From: Trebonia sp964581815
GTDB taxonomy: Bacteria > Actinomycetota > Actinomycetes > Streptosporangiales > Streptosporangiaceae
DNA length: 64,000 nucleotides
Assembly: GCA_964581815.1 (NCBI GenBank)
Contig: CAZORE010000004.1
Coordinates: 70,278-134,277, forward strand
Direction of reading: 5' to 3'
Part shown: piece by piece, positions 6,563-16,405 of the stretch
Position numbering within the stretch: position 1 is the first letter of the stretch
Layout of the letters: each line of letters opens with the position of its first letter
Program-made: the position numbers and the translations under genes
Notes under the pieces: model-generated
The model's database searches: none
What the model was told of the DNA's origin: nothing
The model's input: the letters and a program-made list of their open reading frames with translations, nothing else

Positions 6563-9449
6563 CTACCCGACGGGCTGCACGTCGGGTCCGGTGAACTCGT
6601 GACGCCCCGGCCCGACATGGAAAACAGCTTCGCCCGCGCCGAGCAACCCCGGGAAGGGGCCGACCGACTGCGGGGAGCGTCCCGCCGCGTCGCGGACCGC
6701 CGCGGCGTCCGCGCTCGGCACGTGCACGCTGGCCCGGACTCCTCCCGGGAGCTCCACCCGGTAGCTGAGCCGGCCGCCGGAACGCTCCCAGCCGGCCCGG
6801 ACCGGCCCGCGCACCGACCGGTAGCTCCCGCTGGCCGCCGCCAGCGACCCGCCGGGGTGCGGGCGCAGCACCAGGCGGCCGAAGCCGGCCGTGCCTGCCT
6901 CCTGGTCGATGCCGAGCACGTACCGGTACAGCCACTCGCCCACCGAGCCGAGCGAGTAGTGGTTGAACGAGTTCATCCAGGCCGACTGGAACCCGCGCTC
7001 CGCCGACCACCCGTCCCACCGCTCCCAGATCGTGGTCGCGCCCCGGTCGATCATGTACCGCCAGGACGGGAACGTCCGCTGCGACAGCAGCCGGTAGGCG
7101 ACCTCGGTGTACCCGGTCGAGCTGAGCGCCGGCAGCAGGTAGCCGACGCCGACGAAGCCGGTGGCCAGGTGCCCGCCGGCGGCGCCGATCGCCTTCACCA
7201 GGTGCCCGGCGGCGGCCGCGCGCAGCTCATCGGGGATGAGGTCAAGGTGCAGGCCGAGAACGTAGGCGGTCTGGGTGCCCGAGGCCAGCTGGCCGTCGCC
7301 GGAAACGAACGCGTCGGCGAACGCCGCGCCGATCTTCGCCCGCAGCTCCCGGTACCGCGCGGCGTCGTCGGCCCGGCCGACGGCCGCGGCGAGCTCGGCG
7401 AGCAGCGCGGCGTCGTGGGCCCAGTAGGCGGTGGCGAGCAGCTCGCGCGGCGTGTCGTCGGCGCCGGGGGCGAGCCAGTCGTTGTAGCTGTGACCGAGCT
7501 CCCGCGTCCGCAGGAAGCCGGGATTGCCGCGCTCGATGAAGTCCATCCACGCGGTCATCGCACCGAAGTGCCGCGCGGGCAGCCCGCGGTCGCCGTACAT
7601 CTTCCACACCGTCCACGGCACGATCACGCCCGCGTCCCCCCAGGCGGGCGCGCCGGCGCCGGGAAAGTTGAGCCGGGGCGCGATGTCGGGGAAGGCGCCG
7701 GAGGGGAACTGGGCCTCGGCCACGTCGTCGAGCCACTTCGCGAAGAACGCCGCGACGTCGCGGTTGTAGCAGGCGGTGCGGGCGAAGATCTGCGCGTCGC
7801 CCAGCCAGCCAAGGCGCTCGTCGCGCTGCGGGCAGTCGGTGGGGACGCTGATGAAGTTGCCGCGCTGGCCCCAGTCGATGTTGCGGAACAGCTGGTCGAG
7901 CCACGGCTCGGTTGACGCGAACGACCCGGTCGCGTCGATGTCCGAGTGCACCACGCGCGCGGTGATGTCGCCGGGCCCCGGCTCGCCCGGGTACCCGGTC
8001 AGCTCGGCGTACCTGAAGCCGTGCAGCGTGAAGTGCGGCTCGAGCAGCGCGGGCCCCCCGGCCAGCACGTACTCATCCGCCTGGCGCGCGGTCCGCAGGT
8101 TGTCCGTGTACAGGGCGCCCGCGTCGTCCAGCACCTCGGCGTGCCGTACCCGGATGGTGGTGCCGGCCGGCCCGGTCGCCCGCACCCGGAGCCAGCCCGT
8201 CAGGTTCTGCCCGAAGTCGACGAGGTACGTCCCCGCCGCGGTCCGGGACACCGCGGCCGGCTCGATCTCCTGCGTGACGCGGACCGGCACGCCCGGGTCG
8301 GCGGCGATGACCCGCTCGTCGAGCGGCCGTGCGTGCACCGCGCGCCACCCGGGCGAGTCAGCGCCGTCCGGTGTGACCCCGTGGTCAGCAGCCCCGTGGT
8401 NNNNNNNNNNNNNNNNNNNNNNNNNNNNNNNNNNNNNNNNNNNNNNNNNNNNNNNNNNNNNNNNNNNNNNNNNNNNNNNNNNNNNNNNNNNNNNNNNNNN
8501 CCCCGTGGTCAGCAGCCCCGTGGTTGCCAGCCCCGTGGTTGCCAGCACAGTCCCAGCCGTCGAGCGCGAGCCGCAGGTCCTGCCGCTCCCCCATCAGCAG
8601 GTCGGCGTGCCTGATGTCGGCCGACCGCCCCGTCCACTCCTCATCGGTCACCACCTGCGCCGCGGTCCCGTCGGCCAGGGTGATGTCCAGCTGGGCGAGC
8701 AGCTCGGGCGTGGCGCCGTAGTGCGCCCCGGCGCGCTTGGCGTCGAACCCGACGAAGCCGCAGTACCAGCCGTCACCGAGGATCGCGCCGAGCACGTTCT
8801 CCCCGGGCTTGATCAGGTCGGTCACGTCGTAGCTCTGGTAAAGCACCCGCTGGTGGTAGTCCGTCCAGCCAGGGGCGAGGTGCGCGTCGCCGACCCGGTG
8901 GCCGTTCAGCCGGGCCTCGTACAGGCCGAGCGCGGTAACGTGCAGCCGGGCCGCGGCGACCGGGCCCGCCACGGTGAACGAGCGGCGCAGGTGGGGCGCG
9001 GGGCGCAGCGCGCTGATCACCGCGTCCGGCCGGCCGGGCTGGGACGGCGGGGTGAAGTCCTCCCGAACCGGCCCGAGCCCGATCCAGGACGCCGTCCAGT
9101 CACCCGGGCCGAGCTCCACCTCGAACGACGCGGGGTCGCTCCACGGCGACGCGGTCCCCGCGGCGTCCCAGACCCGGGCCCGCCACTCGTACCGGCCGCC
9201 GGGCACGAGCGGCGGGCCCGCGTACGGCACGTCGGCGGAGTCATCCGATAGCGTCTGCCCGCTGTCCCAGGAGGGGGGACCGTCGCCGAGTCCGCCGCCT
9301 CCGTTCGGTAGCACCTGTATCTGGTACGCCTGCTGCAGGCCGTCGCCGGACAGCCGCCAGCCGAACCGGACGCGGTCCGGTGCGATGCCGAGGGGGTTTT
9401 CCAGGTGAGCGCAGCGCAGGCCAACAGGGGGGAGCCCAACGGGGGTCAC
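6563..9449 (-). CDS. Alpha-L-rhamnosidase, GH78 (interrupted by assembly gap)
   Basis: Cleaves terminal alpha-L-rhamnose from glycosides or oligosaccharides. It starts at GTG 9449, which overlaps the upstream permease stop as GTGA. Domains in order: an N-terminal fibronectin-like and carbohydrate-binding part (LGLYEARLNGHRVG, DGWYCGFVGFD), then the (alpha/alpha)6 barrel with the family motif DCPQRDERLGWLGDAQIFA carrying the general acid Glu, then WERWDGWS and a C-terminal beta domain. A 100-N gap splits it. The flanks share 24 bases; merging them brings both halves into one frame and gives at least 920 residues with a short Ala-x-Asn/Asp-His-Gly repeat between domains. I see no signal peptide, so it probably acts in the cytoplasm on sugars imported by the adjacent CUT1 transporter. 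Confidence 0.9.
8377..8545. repeat. 15-base tandem repeat flanking a 100-N assembly gap (8401-8500)
   Basis: Units close to CCCCGTGGTCAGCAG / CCCCGTGGTTGCCAG occur on both sides of the run of N. The last 24 bases before the N and the first 24 after it are identical. The unit length is a multiple of three, so copy number can vary without breaking the rhamnosidase frame. The repeat encodes Ala-Gly/Ala-Asn/Asp-His-Gly. Confidence 0.85.
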
Positions 9450-10366
9450 AGCTTTGTTGCTCCTTCGGTCAGGCCGGAGACGAAATAGCGCATGGTGAAG
9501 CCGACGAGGATGAACATCGGCACGGTGGCGATGACGAACGCGGCGAAGATCGCGCCGCCGTTGGACAGGTTGGTGCCGAAGCTGCCGACGAACTGCTGTA
9601 CCCCGGGGGAGATAGTGATCTTGTTCGGGTCCTGGATGACGATCGTGGGCCACAGGTAGTCGCCCCAGACGTTGATCGTGACCAGGATCGCGCCGGTGAG
9701 CAGCACCGGGCGGGTCAGCGGCACGACGATCCGCGCCAGTACCTGCCGCTCGGCGGCGCCGTCCACGCGGGCGCTTTCCAGCAGCTCGCGGGGGATCTGC
9801 TCGAAGAAGCCGCGGAAGATCAGGACGAGCAGCGGTTGCGAGCTCGCCGCGTACGGCAGGATGAGCGCCCACCAGGTGTTGAAGAAGTGCAGCTTCTGGA
9901 TGGTGAGGAACAGCGGGATCAGGGTCAGGGTCGCCGGGACGAACAGCAGCGCCACGTACGCGAGGAACACCACCTCCTTGCCGCGGAAGCGGAGCTGGGA
10001 GAACGCGTACGCGCCCAGGGTCGCGGCGGTGACCCCGATGACGATGGTGGCCGCCGCGACGATGATCGTGTTGAGCAGCTGGTGCGACACGCCGGACCAG
10101 GCCAGGACGTAGTTGTGGCTGACGAACTGGGTGAACAGCGAGAACACGCCGCTGCCGCCGTAGATGCCCTGCCCGCTCTTGAGCGAGTTGGACGCGACGA
10201 TGATCAGCGGGAAGTAGGTGAGAACGACGATGACCGCGCCGGCGGCGGCGGTCATCCAGACATACCGCCGCCGCCAGAGCGCGGCCCAGGCCGGCCGCCG
10301 CCCGCTGGCGGCGGGCGGCTGGCCGGCTGAGGTTCCCGTGCTTACCACACGTGCACTTGTATTCAC
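9446..10366 (-). CDS. Carbohydrate ABC transporter permease, MalG/UgpE type
   Basis: About 306 residues. It is the second membrane subunit of a CUT1 importer, with about six membrane helices and the EAA-loop region around LLESARVDGAAERQVLARIVVPLTRP. The C-terminal YFVSGLTEGATKL is typical of MalG/ThuG-type permeases. An upstream in-frame codon at 10447 would overlap the binding-protein gene by 73 bases; I prefer GTG at 10366, which lies 8 bases after that gene's stop. There is no strong ribosome binding site, so translation may be coupled. The stop overlaps the GTG of the rhamnosidase by 4 bases, which ties the transporter to that enzyme. Confidence 0.9.
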   Translation of the reverse strand: MNTSARVVSTGTSAGQPPAASGRRPAWAALWRRRYVWMTAAAGAVIVVLTYFPLIIVASNSLKSGQGIYGGSGVFSLFTQFVSHNYVLAWSGVSHQLLNTIIVAAATIVIGVTAATLGAYAFSQLRFRGKEVVFLAYVALLFVPATLTLIPLFLTIQKLHFFNTWWALILPYAASSQPLLVLIFRGFFEQIPRELLESARVDGAAERQVLARIVVPLTRPVLLTGAILVTINVWGDYLWPTIVIQDPNKITISPGVQQFVGSFGTNLSNGGAIFAAFVIATVPMFILVGFTMRYFVSGLTEGATKL

Positions 10367-10374
10367 GGGAGGCG

Positions 10375-11901
10375 TCAGTACTGGCTCAGGTTGACGTGGT
10401 TGGTCGTGGCCCACTGCTGCGCCGCGCTGGTCAGCAGCGACTGCCACTGGCTGGAGAAGGCGGAGAAGGAGAGCTGGCCGTCCAGGTACGACTGGACCAG
10501 CCGCAGGCCGGAGTTGGTGGCCGCGGTGGACAGCACGTCGTCGAGCACCACGTCGACCACCGTGCCGACCTTAGCCGACGGGACCAGGCTGCTCAGGCCG
10601 GGGATGTTGAGGGTGGGGGCGCCGGTCTCGGTCGGGATGTCCGCGCCATTCTGGTTGATCGTGATCCAGTTGCCCAGGTGCTGCGGGGTGAACAGCCAGG
10701 CCAGGAAGTCCATCACGGTGGCGGTCTTAGCCGGGGTCATGCTGCTGTCGGCCTGCTGCGAGGTGACGCCCCACTGGCCGTTGCCGTTCGGGCCGCCGAT
10801 CATGCCGACCGTCGAGGTACCGCTCGCCAGCGGGCTGGTGGCGGAGGTGATCGGCGGTTCGGGGAAGACCCCGTACTTGCCGGTGAAGTTCAGGGAGTTC
10901 AGCTGCGGGAAGTACCAGCTGCCGCCCCACAGGATGCCGACCTTGCCCTGGACCAGCAGCGTCTCGGTGGTCAGCGGCGGCGTGGTCTGGGTGGGCGGGG
11001 AGCAGGCGTCGTAGCCGCTCTGCCCGCTGCCCGAGTACTGCTCGAGCTGGCCGAGGAGCTTCCATACCTCCGCGTAAGCGGGGTTGTTCATCGAGATGAT
11101 GCCCTTTTGGATGCCCACGGCGACGTCGAGGCCGGTGGTCACCTGGGCGTGGTTGACGTCGAACTTGCTGACCTGGGGAGCCAGCAGCGAGGAGGTGGCG
11201 AGCCGCTCGTACCAGGACGGGTTGCACAGCCCGCCGTCGGCGAACATGATCGGCACCACGCCGGCCGACTTCAGCTTGCCGAGGTCGGCCATGAACTCGG
11301 CCCAGGTGGTCGGGGTGGCGGTGATCCCGGCCTTGGCGAACGCGTCCTTGCTGTAGAACATGCCGGTCTCGACGTTGGAGCCGAGGATGATGTCGATGTC
11401 ACCGTTCGGCGAGGTCATGTAGGGGATGGTGCTCGGCGAGAACAGCGACAGCCAGCTGCTGTTGCCGCTCACGTACGGGTTGGGCTTTTCCAGGTAGGGC
11501 TTGATGTTCTGCAGGAAGCCCTTCGGGATACTGCCCGAGGTGACCGGGCCGTACTGCTCCCAGACGAGGTCCGGGGCGGCGCCGCCGGAGCCCTGGCTCT
11601 CCACCGTCGCGTTGGACTGGGTGATCGAGGAGCTGTTGTTCGGCAGCCAGTCCACGGTCACGTTCTTGTGCGCGGCCTCGTACTGCGTGGTGAGCGTCTT
11701 GAGCCCGGCGTTGTCCGCCGCGCTGATCGCGCCGGTGTTGGGCGGCAGCACCGCCTTGATGGTGACGGGTGCGCTGCCGGGGCTGGCGGCGGCGCCGCTG
11801 CTGGCCGACGAGCCGCCGGACGAGCAGGCCGCGGCCAGCAGGCCCGCGGCCGCGACCGCGGTGAGGGCGGGCAGGGATCTTCTTCTCGTTACCTTGGACA
11901 T
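10375..11901 (-). CDS. Extracellular sugar-binding lipoprotein of a CUT1 ABC importer
   Basis: A 508-residue SBP_bac_1-type solute-binding protein. The N-terminus is basic (MSKVTRRRS), followed by a hydrophobic core and lipobox LLAAAC at about residues 22-27, then a Ser/Gly/Ala linker. It is the middle gene of permease-binding protein-permease-rhamnosidase on the minus strand. Coupling with a GH78 enzyme suggests it captures rhamnose-containing oligosaccharides or glycosides (inference). Regions such as WGGSWYFPQL and DFLAWLFTPQHLGNW match the large-substrate oligosaccharide-binding group. Confidence 0.9.
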   Translation of the reverse strand: MSKVTRRRSLPALTAVAAAGLLAAACSSGGSSASSGAAASPGSAPVTIKAVLPPNTGAISAADNAGLKTLTTQYEAAHKNVTVDWLPNNSSSITQSNATVESQGSGGAAPDLVWEQYGPVTSGSIPKGFLQNIKPYLEKPNPYVSGNSSWLSLFSPSTIPYMTSPNGDIDIILGSNVETGMFYSKDAFAKAGITATPTTWAEFMADLGKLKSAGVVPIMFADGGLCNPSWYERLATSSLLAPQVSKFDVNHAQVTTGLDVAVGIQKGIISMNNPAYAEVWKLLGQLEQYSGSGQSGYDACSPPTQTTPPLTTETLLVQGKVGILWGGSWYFPQLNSLNFTGKYGVFPEPPITSATSPLASGTSTVGMIGGPNGNGQWGVTSQQADSSMTPAKTATVMDFLAWLFTPQHLGNWITINQNGADIPTETGAPTLNIPGLSSLVPSAKVGTVVDVVLDDVLSTAATNSGLRLVQSYLDGQLSFSAFSSQWQSLLTSAAQQWATTNHVNLSQY

Positions 11902-11959
11902 TGCGAGAACTCACCTCCGGTGAGCGGGGGATCGACAGTGATCAGGCGGTCAGCGCCGG

Positions 11960-12868
11960 TTAGGTCCGTGACCGCAGGAGCCGCGTCGCGGCCAGGGTGA
12001 AGATGAGCATCACGGCGAACAGCAGGGTCCCGATGGCCATGCCGTAGCCGTACTGGTCGTTGGAGAACGCGGACTGGTACATGTCCAGGCCGGGCACCAG
12101 CGTCGCGGTGCCGGGCCCGCCGTTGGTGAGCAGCAGGATCGGGATGAAGTTCTGCACCGCGAAGATGCCCGACAGGATCACCACGATCCGGAACTGCGGC
12201 ATCAAGAGCGGTATGTCGACCGCGAACACGCGCCGCAACGCGGACATGCCGTCAAGCCGCCCGGCATCGAGCACGTCCCTCGGCAGGTTCTGCAGGCCGC
12301 CGAGGAAGATCAGGAACCCGAGGTTGGAGATCCACGGGAACCCCACCAGCAGGATGGAGGCCAGGGCGACGTGCGGATCGGCCAGCCAGGTCGACTGGGG
12401 CAGGCCGACCGCGCTGAAAACCTTGTCGATCAGCCCGGAGCCCGGCTGGAACAGGTACGCCCAGACCTCGATGAGGACCAGCGGCGGCAGCACGATCGGC
12501 AAGACGAGGAGGTACTTGGCCACGGCGGCGGCCCGCCGCGGCAGGTGCGACACGATCTCCGCCGCCGTGAACTGCGACACCAGCGTGATCAGGACGCTGC
12601 CGCCGACCAGGACCGCGAGGTTCTTCGCCTCCGTGCCGAACGTCGGCGACTGTACGTACTCCTTGAACTGCGACACCCCGGCGTACGTCGGCGGGGAGAA
12701 GCCGTTCCACTGGTAGAACCCGCCGATGAGGCTGCGCACCGCCGGGTAGTAGCTGAACACCCCGATCAGCAGCAGGCTCGGCAGCAGCAGCACCGCAAGC
12801 ACCGGCTGGTAGCGCAGGCCGCGCAACGTGACCTGCGTCCGCGGGGATTGCAGCGTGTCGGTCATCAT
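11960..12868 (-). CDS. Carbohydrate ABC transporter permease, MalF/UgpA type
   Basis: A 302-residue first membrane subunit of the CUT1 importer, with six membrane helices; the EAA loop is seen as RDVLDAGRLDGMSALRRVFAVDIPLL. ATG 12868 is first in the operon, 58 bases before the binding-protein gene. No ATPase gene accompanies this transporter, which is usual for actinomycete CUT1 systems served by a shared MsiK/MsmK ATPase encoded elsewhere. A LacI-type site lies about 20 bases upstream of the start. Confidence 0.9.
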   Translation of the reverse strand: MMTDTLQSPRTQVTLRGLRYQPVLAVLLLPSLLLIGVFSYYPAVRSLIGGFYQWNGFSPPTYAGVSQFKEYVQSPTFGTEAKNLAVLVGGSVLITLVSQFTAAEIVSHLPRRAAAVAKYLLVLPIVLPPLVLIEVWAYLFQPGSGLIDKVFSAVGLPQSTWLADPHVALASILLVGFPWISNLGFLIFLGGLQNLPRDVLDAGRLDGMSALRRVFAVDIPLLMPQFRIVVILSGIFAVQNFIPILLLTNGGPGTATLVPGLDMYQSAFSNDQYGYGMAIGTLLFAVMLIFTLAATRLLRSRT

Positions 12869-12888
12869 CGTCCCGTATTTCGAGCGAA

Positions 12889-12900
12889 TGAAACGTTTTA
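12889..12900 (-). promoter_or_regulatory. LacI-type operator before the CUT1/rhamnosidase operon
   Basis: Read on the minus strand the site is TAAAACGTTTCA, close to the site before lacI. It lies in the 115-base divergent space between the CUT1 operon and the araC-type gene, so it could influence either or both. Confidence 0.6.
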
Positions 12901-12983
12901 CATGTTGCAGTGATCATTCGCCATCTGATACGGGCGGGCTAGGCCGAGATGCACCGGTACTAGCACAAAATTGACTTTGGACG

Positions 12984-14006
12984 GTGACGAGGGATTCCGC
13001 CCGGCGTAATGTCCCTGCTGTGACCAAGTACATGGCCGACGTCGACATGCCGATGGACACCAGTCACGACCTGCTGCACTTCACCGAGGGGGCGCTGGTC
13101 TACGCCGGCCTGCACCTGCACGAGACCGGGCACCCACTGCACACGCACAGCTTCGTGGAGATCGCGTTCGTCCGCGGCGGCACGGGCACGCACCACTGCC
13201 TGGCCGGGCGGCGCGACCTCAGCGTCGGCGACGTCATGCTGCTCCGGCCCGGCGTGTGGCACGGCTACGAGGACTGCCAGTGGCTTGAGCTCTACAACTG
13301 CTGCTTCAGCAGTGAGCTGCTGCACCGGGAACTCGCCTGGACCCGCGAGGACCCGATGCTCGGCTACCTGCTGTGGAGCGCCCCCTACTCGGCGCCGGGG
13401 CGCGGCGTCATGTCACTGCACCTGGAGCAGGCGGCCCTCGACCGGGTCGCGACGCACCTCGAGGCGCTGACCGAGCTGCGGTTCTGCTCCCTTGACCGGT
13501 ACCGGGGCGACGTGCTCGGCCTGCTCTCCCTCGTGCTCAGCGAGCTTGGCCGCGCCGCTGCCGCTTCCGGTGGCGCCGACGGCACGGAGCGGGGAGGCCG
13601 GCTCCACCCGGCGGTGCGGCGCGCGATGCGGCTGCTCGAGTCGGACATCGCCCGCCCGTGGACGCTGACCGCGCTAGCCGAGGAGCTGCACTTGGCGCCG
13701 GCCTACCTGGTGCGGCTGTTTAAGGACGCCACCGGCCTGCCGCCCAAGGCGTACCTGGCCCAGCTGCGGGCCGAGCGCGCCGCGGTGCTGCTGCTGCACT
13801 CCGACGACCCGATCACCGGCATCGGCCGCGCGGTCGGCTGGCCGGACCAGAACTACTTCGCCCGCCGGTTCAAGGCGCACTACGGGCTGAGCGCCACCAC
13901 TTACCGCAGGCAGTTCGCCACCTGGGCCGCCGAGCACCCGCCTCACGGCACCGTGACCCTGGCCGGGCTCGATCAGCCGGCCGAGGCCGCGAGCAGGGCC
14001 ACCTGA
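12984..14006 (+). CDS. AraC-family transcriptional regulator
   Basis: About 340 residues from GTG 12984; starts at GTG 13020 or ATG 13032 would remove a poorly conserved leader and cannot be excluded. The N-terminal cupin sensor (HETGHPLHTHSFVEIAFV, about residues 40-65) is followed by a C-terminal double helix-turn-helix (about residues 215-310) with LTALAEELHLAPAYLVRLFK and the second unit IGRAVGWPDQNYFARRFK. It is divergent from the CUT1 transporter and rhamnosidase operon, so it probably controls that operon in response to rhamnose or a rhamnoside (inference), alongside the LacI regulator. Confidence 0.9.
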   Translation: MTRDSARRNVPAVTKYMADVDMPMDTSHDLLHFTEGALVYAGLHLHETGHPLHTHSFVEIAFVRGGTGTHHCLAGRRDLSVGDVMLLRPGVWHGYEDCQWLELYNCCFSSELLHRELAWTREDPMLGYLLWSAPYSAPGRGVMSLHLEQAALDRVATHLEALTELRFCSLDRYRGDVLGLLSLVLSELGRAAAASGGADGTERGGRLHPAVRRAMRLLESDIARPWTLTALAEELHLAPAYLVRLFKDATGLPPKAYLAQLRAERAAVLLLHSDDPITGIGRAVGWPDQNYFARRFKAHYGLSATTYRRQFATWAAEHPPHGTVTLAGLDQPAEAASRAT

Positions 14007-14022
14007 CGGCTTGGAGTCACCG

Positions 14023-14700
14023 TTACGAGACGCCTGACGGCGGTGCCGCGAATGAAGCCCGCCAGCGGGAAAGCAATCCGCCGGGAACTTCCTCGGCGGT
14101 GATCGCGTAGCAAGTGTGGTCTCGCCACGCGCCGTTGACATGCACTTGCCTCTCGCGGACACCCTCATCACGAAAGCCGAGTTTCTCCACCACCCGGCGC
14201 GATGCCTTGTTTTCCGGCTGTATGCACGCCTCAATCCGGTGCAGCCGCATGGCCTGGAAGCAGTGGTCGACGACCATCGCCAGCGCCGTGGGCATGATCC
14301 CGCATCCGGCGAAGCGCTCGTCGACCCAGTAGCCGACCTCGGCCGACCGGAGCGACCCCCAGTCGACGCGGAGCACGGTGACCTGGCCGGCGAATTGCCC
14401 GTCATACCAGATCACCCAGCAGGCGGTGGCTTCAAGCAGCTTATGCAACCGGCTGGAAAGCGCCTCGGCGTAAGACCCAGCCGACGTCTGACGGACCATG
14501 GAAGCAAGCCGCTTAGCGCGCGGAGGCCGCCGCGGCGGCTCGGGGTCGGTGGTCTTCCACGGGCCCAGCCAGGAATTGTTTGCCGCTCCCGCCTCACGGC
14601 AGGCGCGCGCGTCAGAGATCCTCAGCGGCCGGAGCACTAGCGGCCCGTCGAGCAGGCCTGGTTCGACGAGAGTGGCAGACCACCCGCGGATACGTACCAT
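14023..14700 (-). CDS. GNAT N-acetyltransferase, RimJ/RimL type
   Basis: A 225-residue acetyltransferase (Acetyltransf_3). It shows LVLRPLRISDARA near the start, the acceptor-cleft strand EVGYWVDERFAGCGIMPTAL and the acetyl-CoA end region IEACIQPENKASRRVVEKLGFRDEG. These are standard for the group that acetylates ribosomal proteins or small amines. The substrate is not predictable. It is convergent with the AraC gene (16 bases between the stops). Confidence 0.85.
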   Translation of the reverse strand: MVRIRGWSATLVEPGLLDGPLVLRPLRISDARACREAGAANNSWLGPWKTTDPEPPRRPPRAKRLASMVRQTSAGSYAEALSSRLHKLLEATACWVIWYDGQFAGQVTVLRVDWGSLRSAEVGYWVDERFAGCGIMPTALAMVVDHCFQAMRLHRIEACIQPENKASRRVVEKLGFRDEGVRERQVHVNGAWRDHTCYAITAEEVPGGLLSRWRASFAAPPSGVS

Positions 14701-14814
14701 GTTCTTAGTAAAGCCGTCCGAAGGTGTTCGCTTGCTCGGAAAAGCTCTGATTATGGTATGTAATGACTCATACTTTCGTTTTCGCTTCTTATCCGGTCAC
14801 CTGAGGCGGCGCCG

Positions 14815-16275
14815 TCAACTGGGTGCCGCCGTCGCCCAGGCGCGATGAGGGCCGGACGGGGCGTAGCGGCGCAGGCCGGCCACGACCGGGCTGTCCTTGA
14901 TGAGGGCGCGCAGGCCTGTTAGCGATTGCGGTGCGGCTTTGAGTGCACGTGCCTGGACTAGGACATTGCCTAGCGCGGTGGCCTCAACCGGGCCGGCGAT
15001 GACGGGCAGGCCGGTCGCGTCGGCGGTGAGCTGGCACAGCAGCTCGTTGCGTGACCCGCCGCCGACCACGTGCACCACGTCGGCGTGCCGGCCGGACAGT
15101 TCTTGCGCGTCGCTTACCGCGCGGCGGTAAGCGATGGCCAGGCTGTCGAGGATGCAGCGGGTGAACTCGACCGGGGTTTCCGGCACCGGACGGCCGCGTT
15201 TGCTCAGCCATTGCGCGATCCGTCCTGGCATGTCGTCGGGCGGCAGGAAGACGGGGTCGTCGGCGTCGATGACGAACCGCAGCCGCGGTTCCCTCGCCGC
15301 CGCTTTCAGCAGTGCTTCCACTGGGCCCGCCGCCTTGCCCCAGTGCCGCTGGCACTCCTGCAGCAGCCACAGCCCGCTGACATTGCGCAGGTAACGGACG
15401 GTCCCGTCGATGCCGGCCTCGTTGGTGAAGTTCGCCGTCCGGCTCGCCTCGGTCGCCACCGGCCGGTCAAGCTCCATGCCGACCAGCGACCAGGTGCCCG
15501 AGGAGATGTAGGCAAAGTTCGGCCCGTCCGCCGGGACCGCGGCCACCGCGGACGCGGTGTCGTGCGACCCGACGGCGACCAGGGGCAGCGGCTTGCCGTC
15601 TGCCCCGTGCAGCCCGCCGTGCTCGCCGTCGGCGGTGCCCTTGACCCGCCCGATCACGTCTCCCGGTTGCCGCAACTTCGGAAACAGGCCTGGCGGGACC
15701 CTGGCGCGCTCCATCAGCCCGGTCGCCCAGGTCCGCGAGGCCACGTCGAGCAGCGCGGTCGTCGACGCGTTCGTCACCTCGGCGCCGACTTCCCCGGTCA
15801 GCCAGTAAGCCAGCAGGTCAGGGATCAAGAGCAATGTCTTCGCGGCGTCGAGCGCCGGGGTCTTCGCCGCGGCGGCGAGCTGATAGATCGTGTTGAACGG
15901 CAGGTGTTGTATGCCGGTGACCGCGTACAGCTCATTCGCGTCAACCGGGATGGTGATCCCGTCCGTCCGCCGGTCCCGGTAGTGCACCGGGTTGCCCATC
16001 AGGGCCCCGGACTCGTCGAGCAGCCCGTAGTCGCACCCCCAGGAATCGATCCCGGCGCTGGCCAGAGGAAACGCGGCCGAGGCTTTCCTCAGCCCGTTGA
16101 GCATGTCCGCGTAGAGCCGCAGGATGTCCCAGTGCAGCGTGCCGCCGGCCAGCACGGGCTCGTTCGAGAACCGGCTCACCTCATGCAGTTCTATGCCGTC
16201 CGCGCCGACCCGGGCGGCGATTACCCGGCCACTCGACGCGCCCAGGTCAACGCCGGCGACAGTGACGGGTTTCAT
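14815..16275 (-). CDS. rhaB: L-rhamnulokinase
   Basis: A 486-residue FGGY-family sugar kinase that phosphorylates L-rhamnulose to L-rhamnulose 1-phosphate. The N-terminal ATPase-fold strand VTVAGVDLGASSGRV (residues 4-18), GIDSWGCDYGLLD, the ISSGTWSLVGMEL segment and the C-terminal VVGGGSRNELLCQLTADATGLPV are typical of RhaB. ATG 16275 is chosen over ATG 16281 because GGGA lies six bases before it. It is last in the rhaM-rhaI-rhaEW-rhaB order, 130 bases after rhaEW, so it may have its own weak promoter. Confidence 0.92.
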   Translation of the reverse strand: MKPVTVAGVDLGASSGRVIAARVGADGIELHEVSRFSNEPVLAGGTLHWDILRLYADMLNGLRKASAAFPLASAGIDSWGCDYGLLDESGALMGNPVHYRDRRTDGITIPVDANELYAVTGIQHLPFNTIYQLAAAAKTPALDAAKTLLLIPDLLAYWLTGEVGAEVTNASTTALLDVASRTWATGLMERARVPPGLFPKLRQPGDVIGRVKGTADGEHGGLHGADGKPLPLVAVGSHDTASAVAAVPADGPNFAYISSGTWSLVGMELDRPVATEASRTANFTNEAGIDGTVRYLRNVSGLWLLQECQRHWGKAAGPVEALLKAAAREPRLRFVIDADDPVFLPPDDMPGRIAQWLSKRGRPVPETPVEFTRCILDSLAIAYRRAVSDAQELSGRHADVVHVVGGGSRNELLCQLTADATGLPVIAGPVEATALGNVLVQARALKAAPQSLTGLRALIKDSPVVAGLRRYAPSGPHRAWATAAPS

Positions 16276-16405
16276 GCGCATTCCCGCAGTGCCGGGCGTG
16301 ACAGCAGGGACGGCCGAGACGGGCCGCGCGCCCTCTCCGCGGCGTCGCGACCGTTCCGACCATCATGAAGGGTTGATGGTGCTATCACGCCGCGGCAGTG
16401 CCGCG

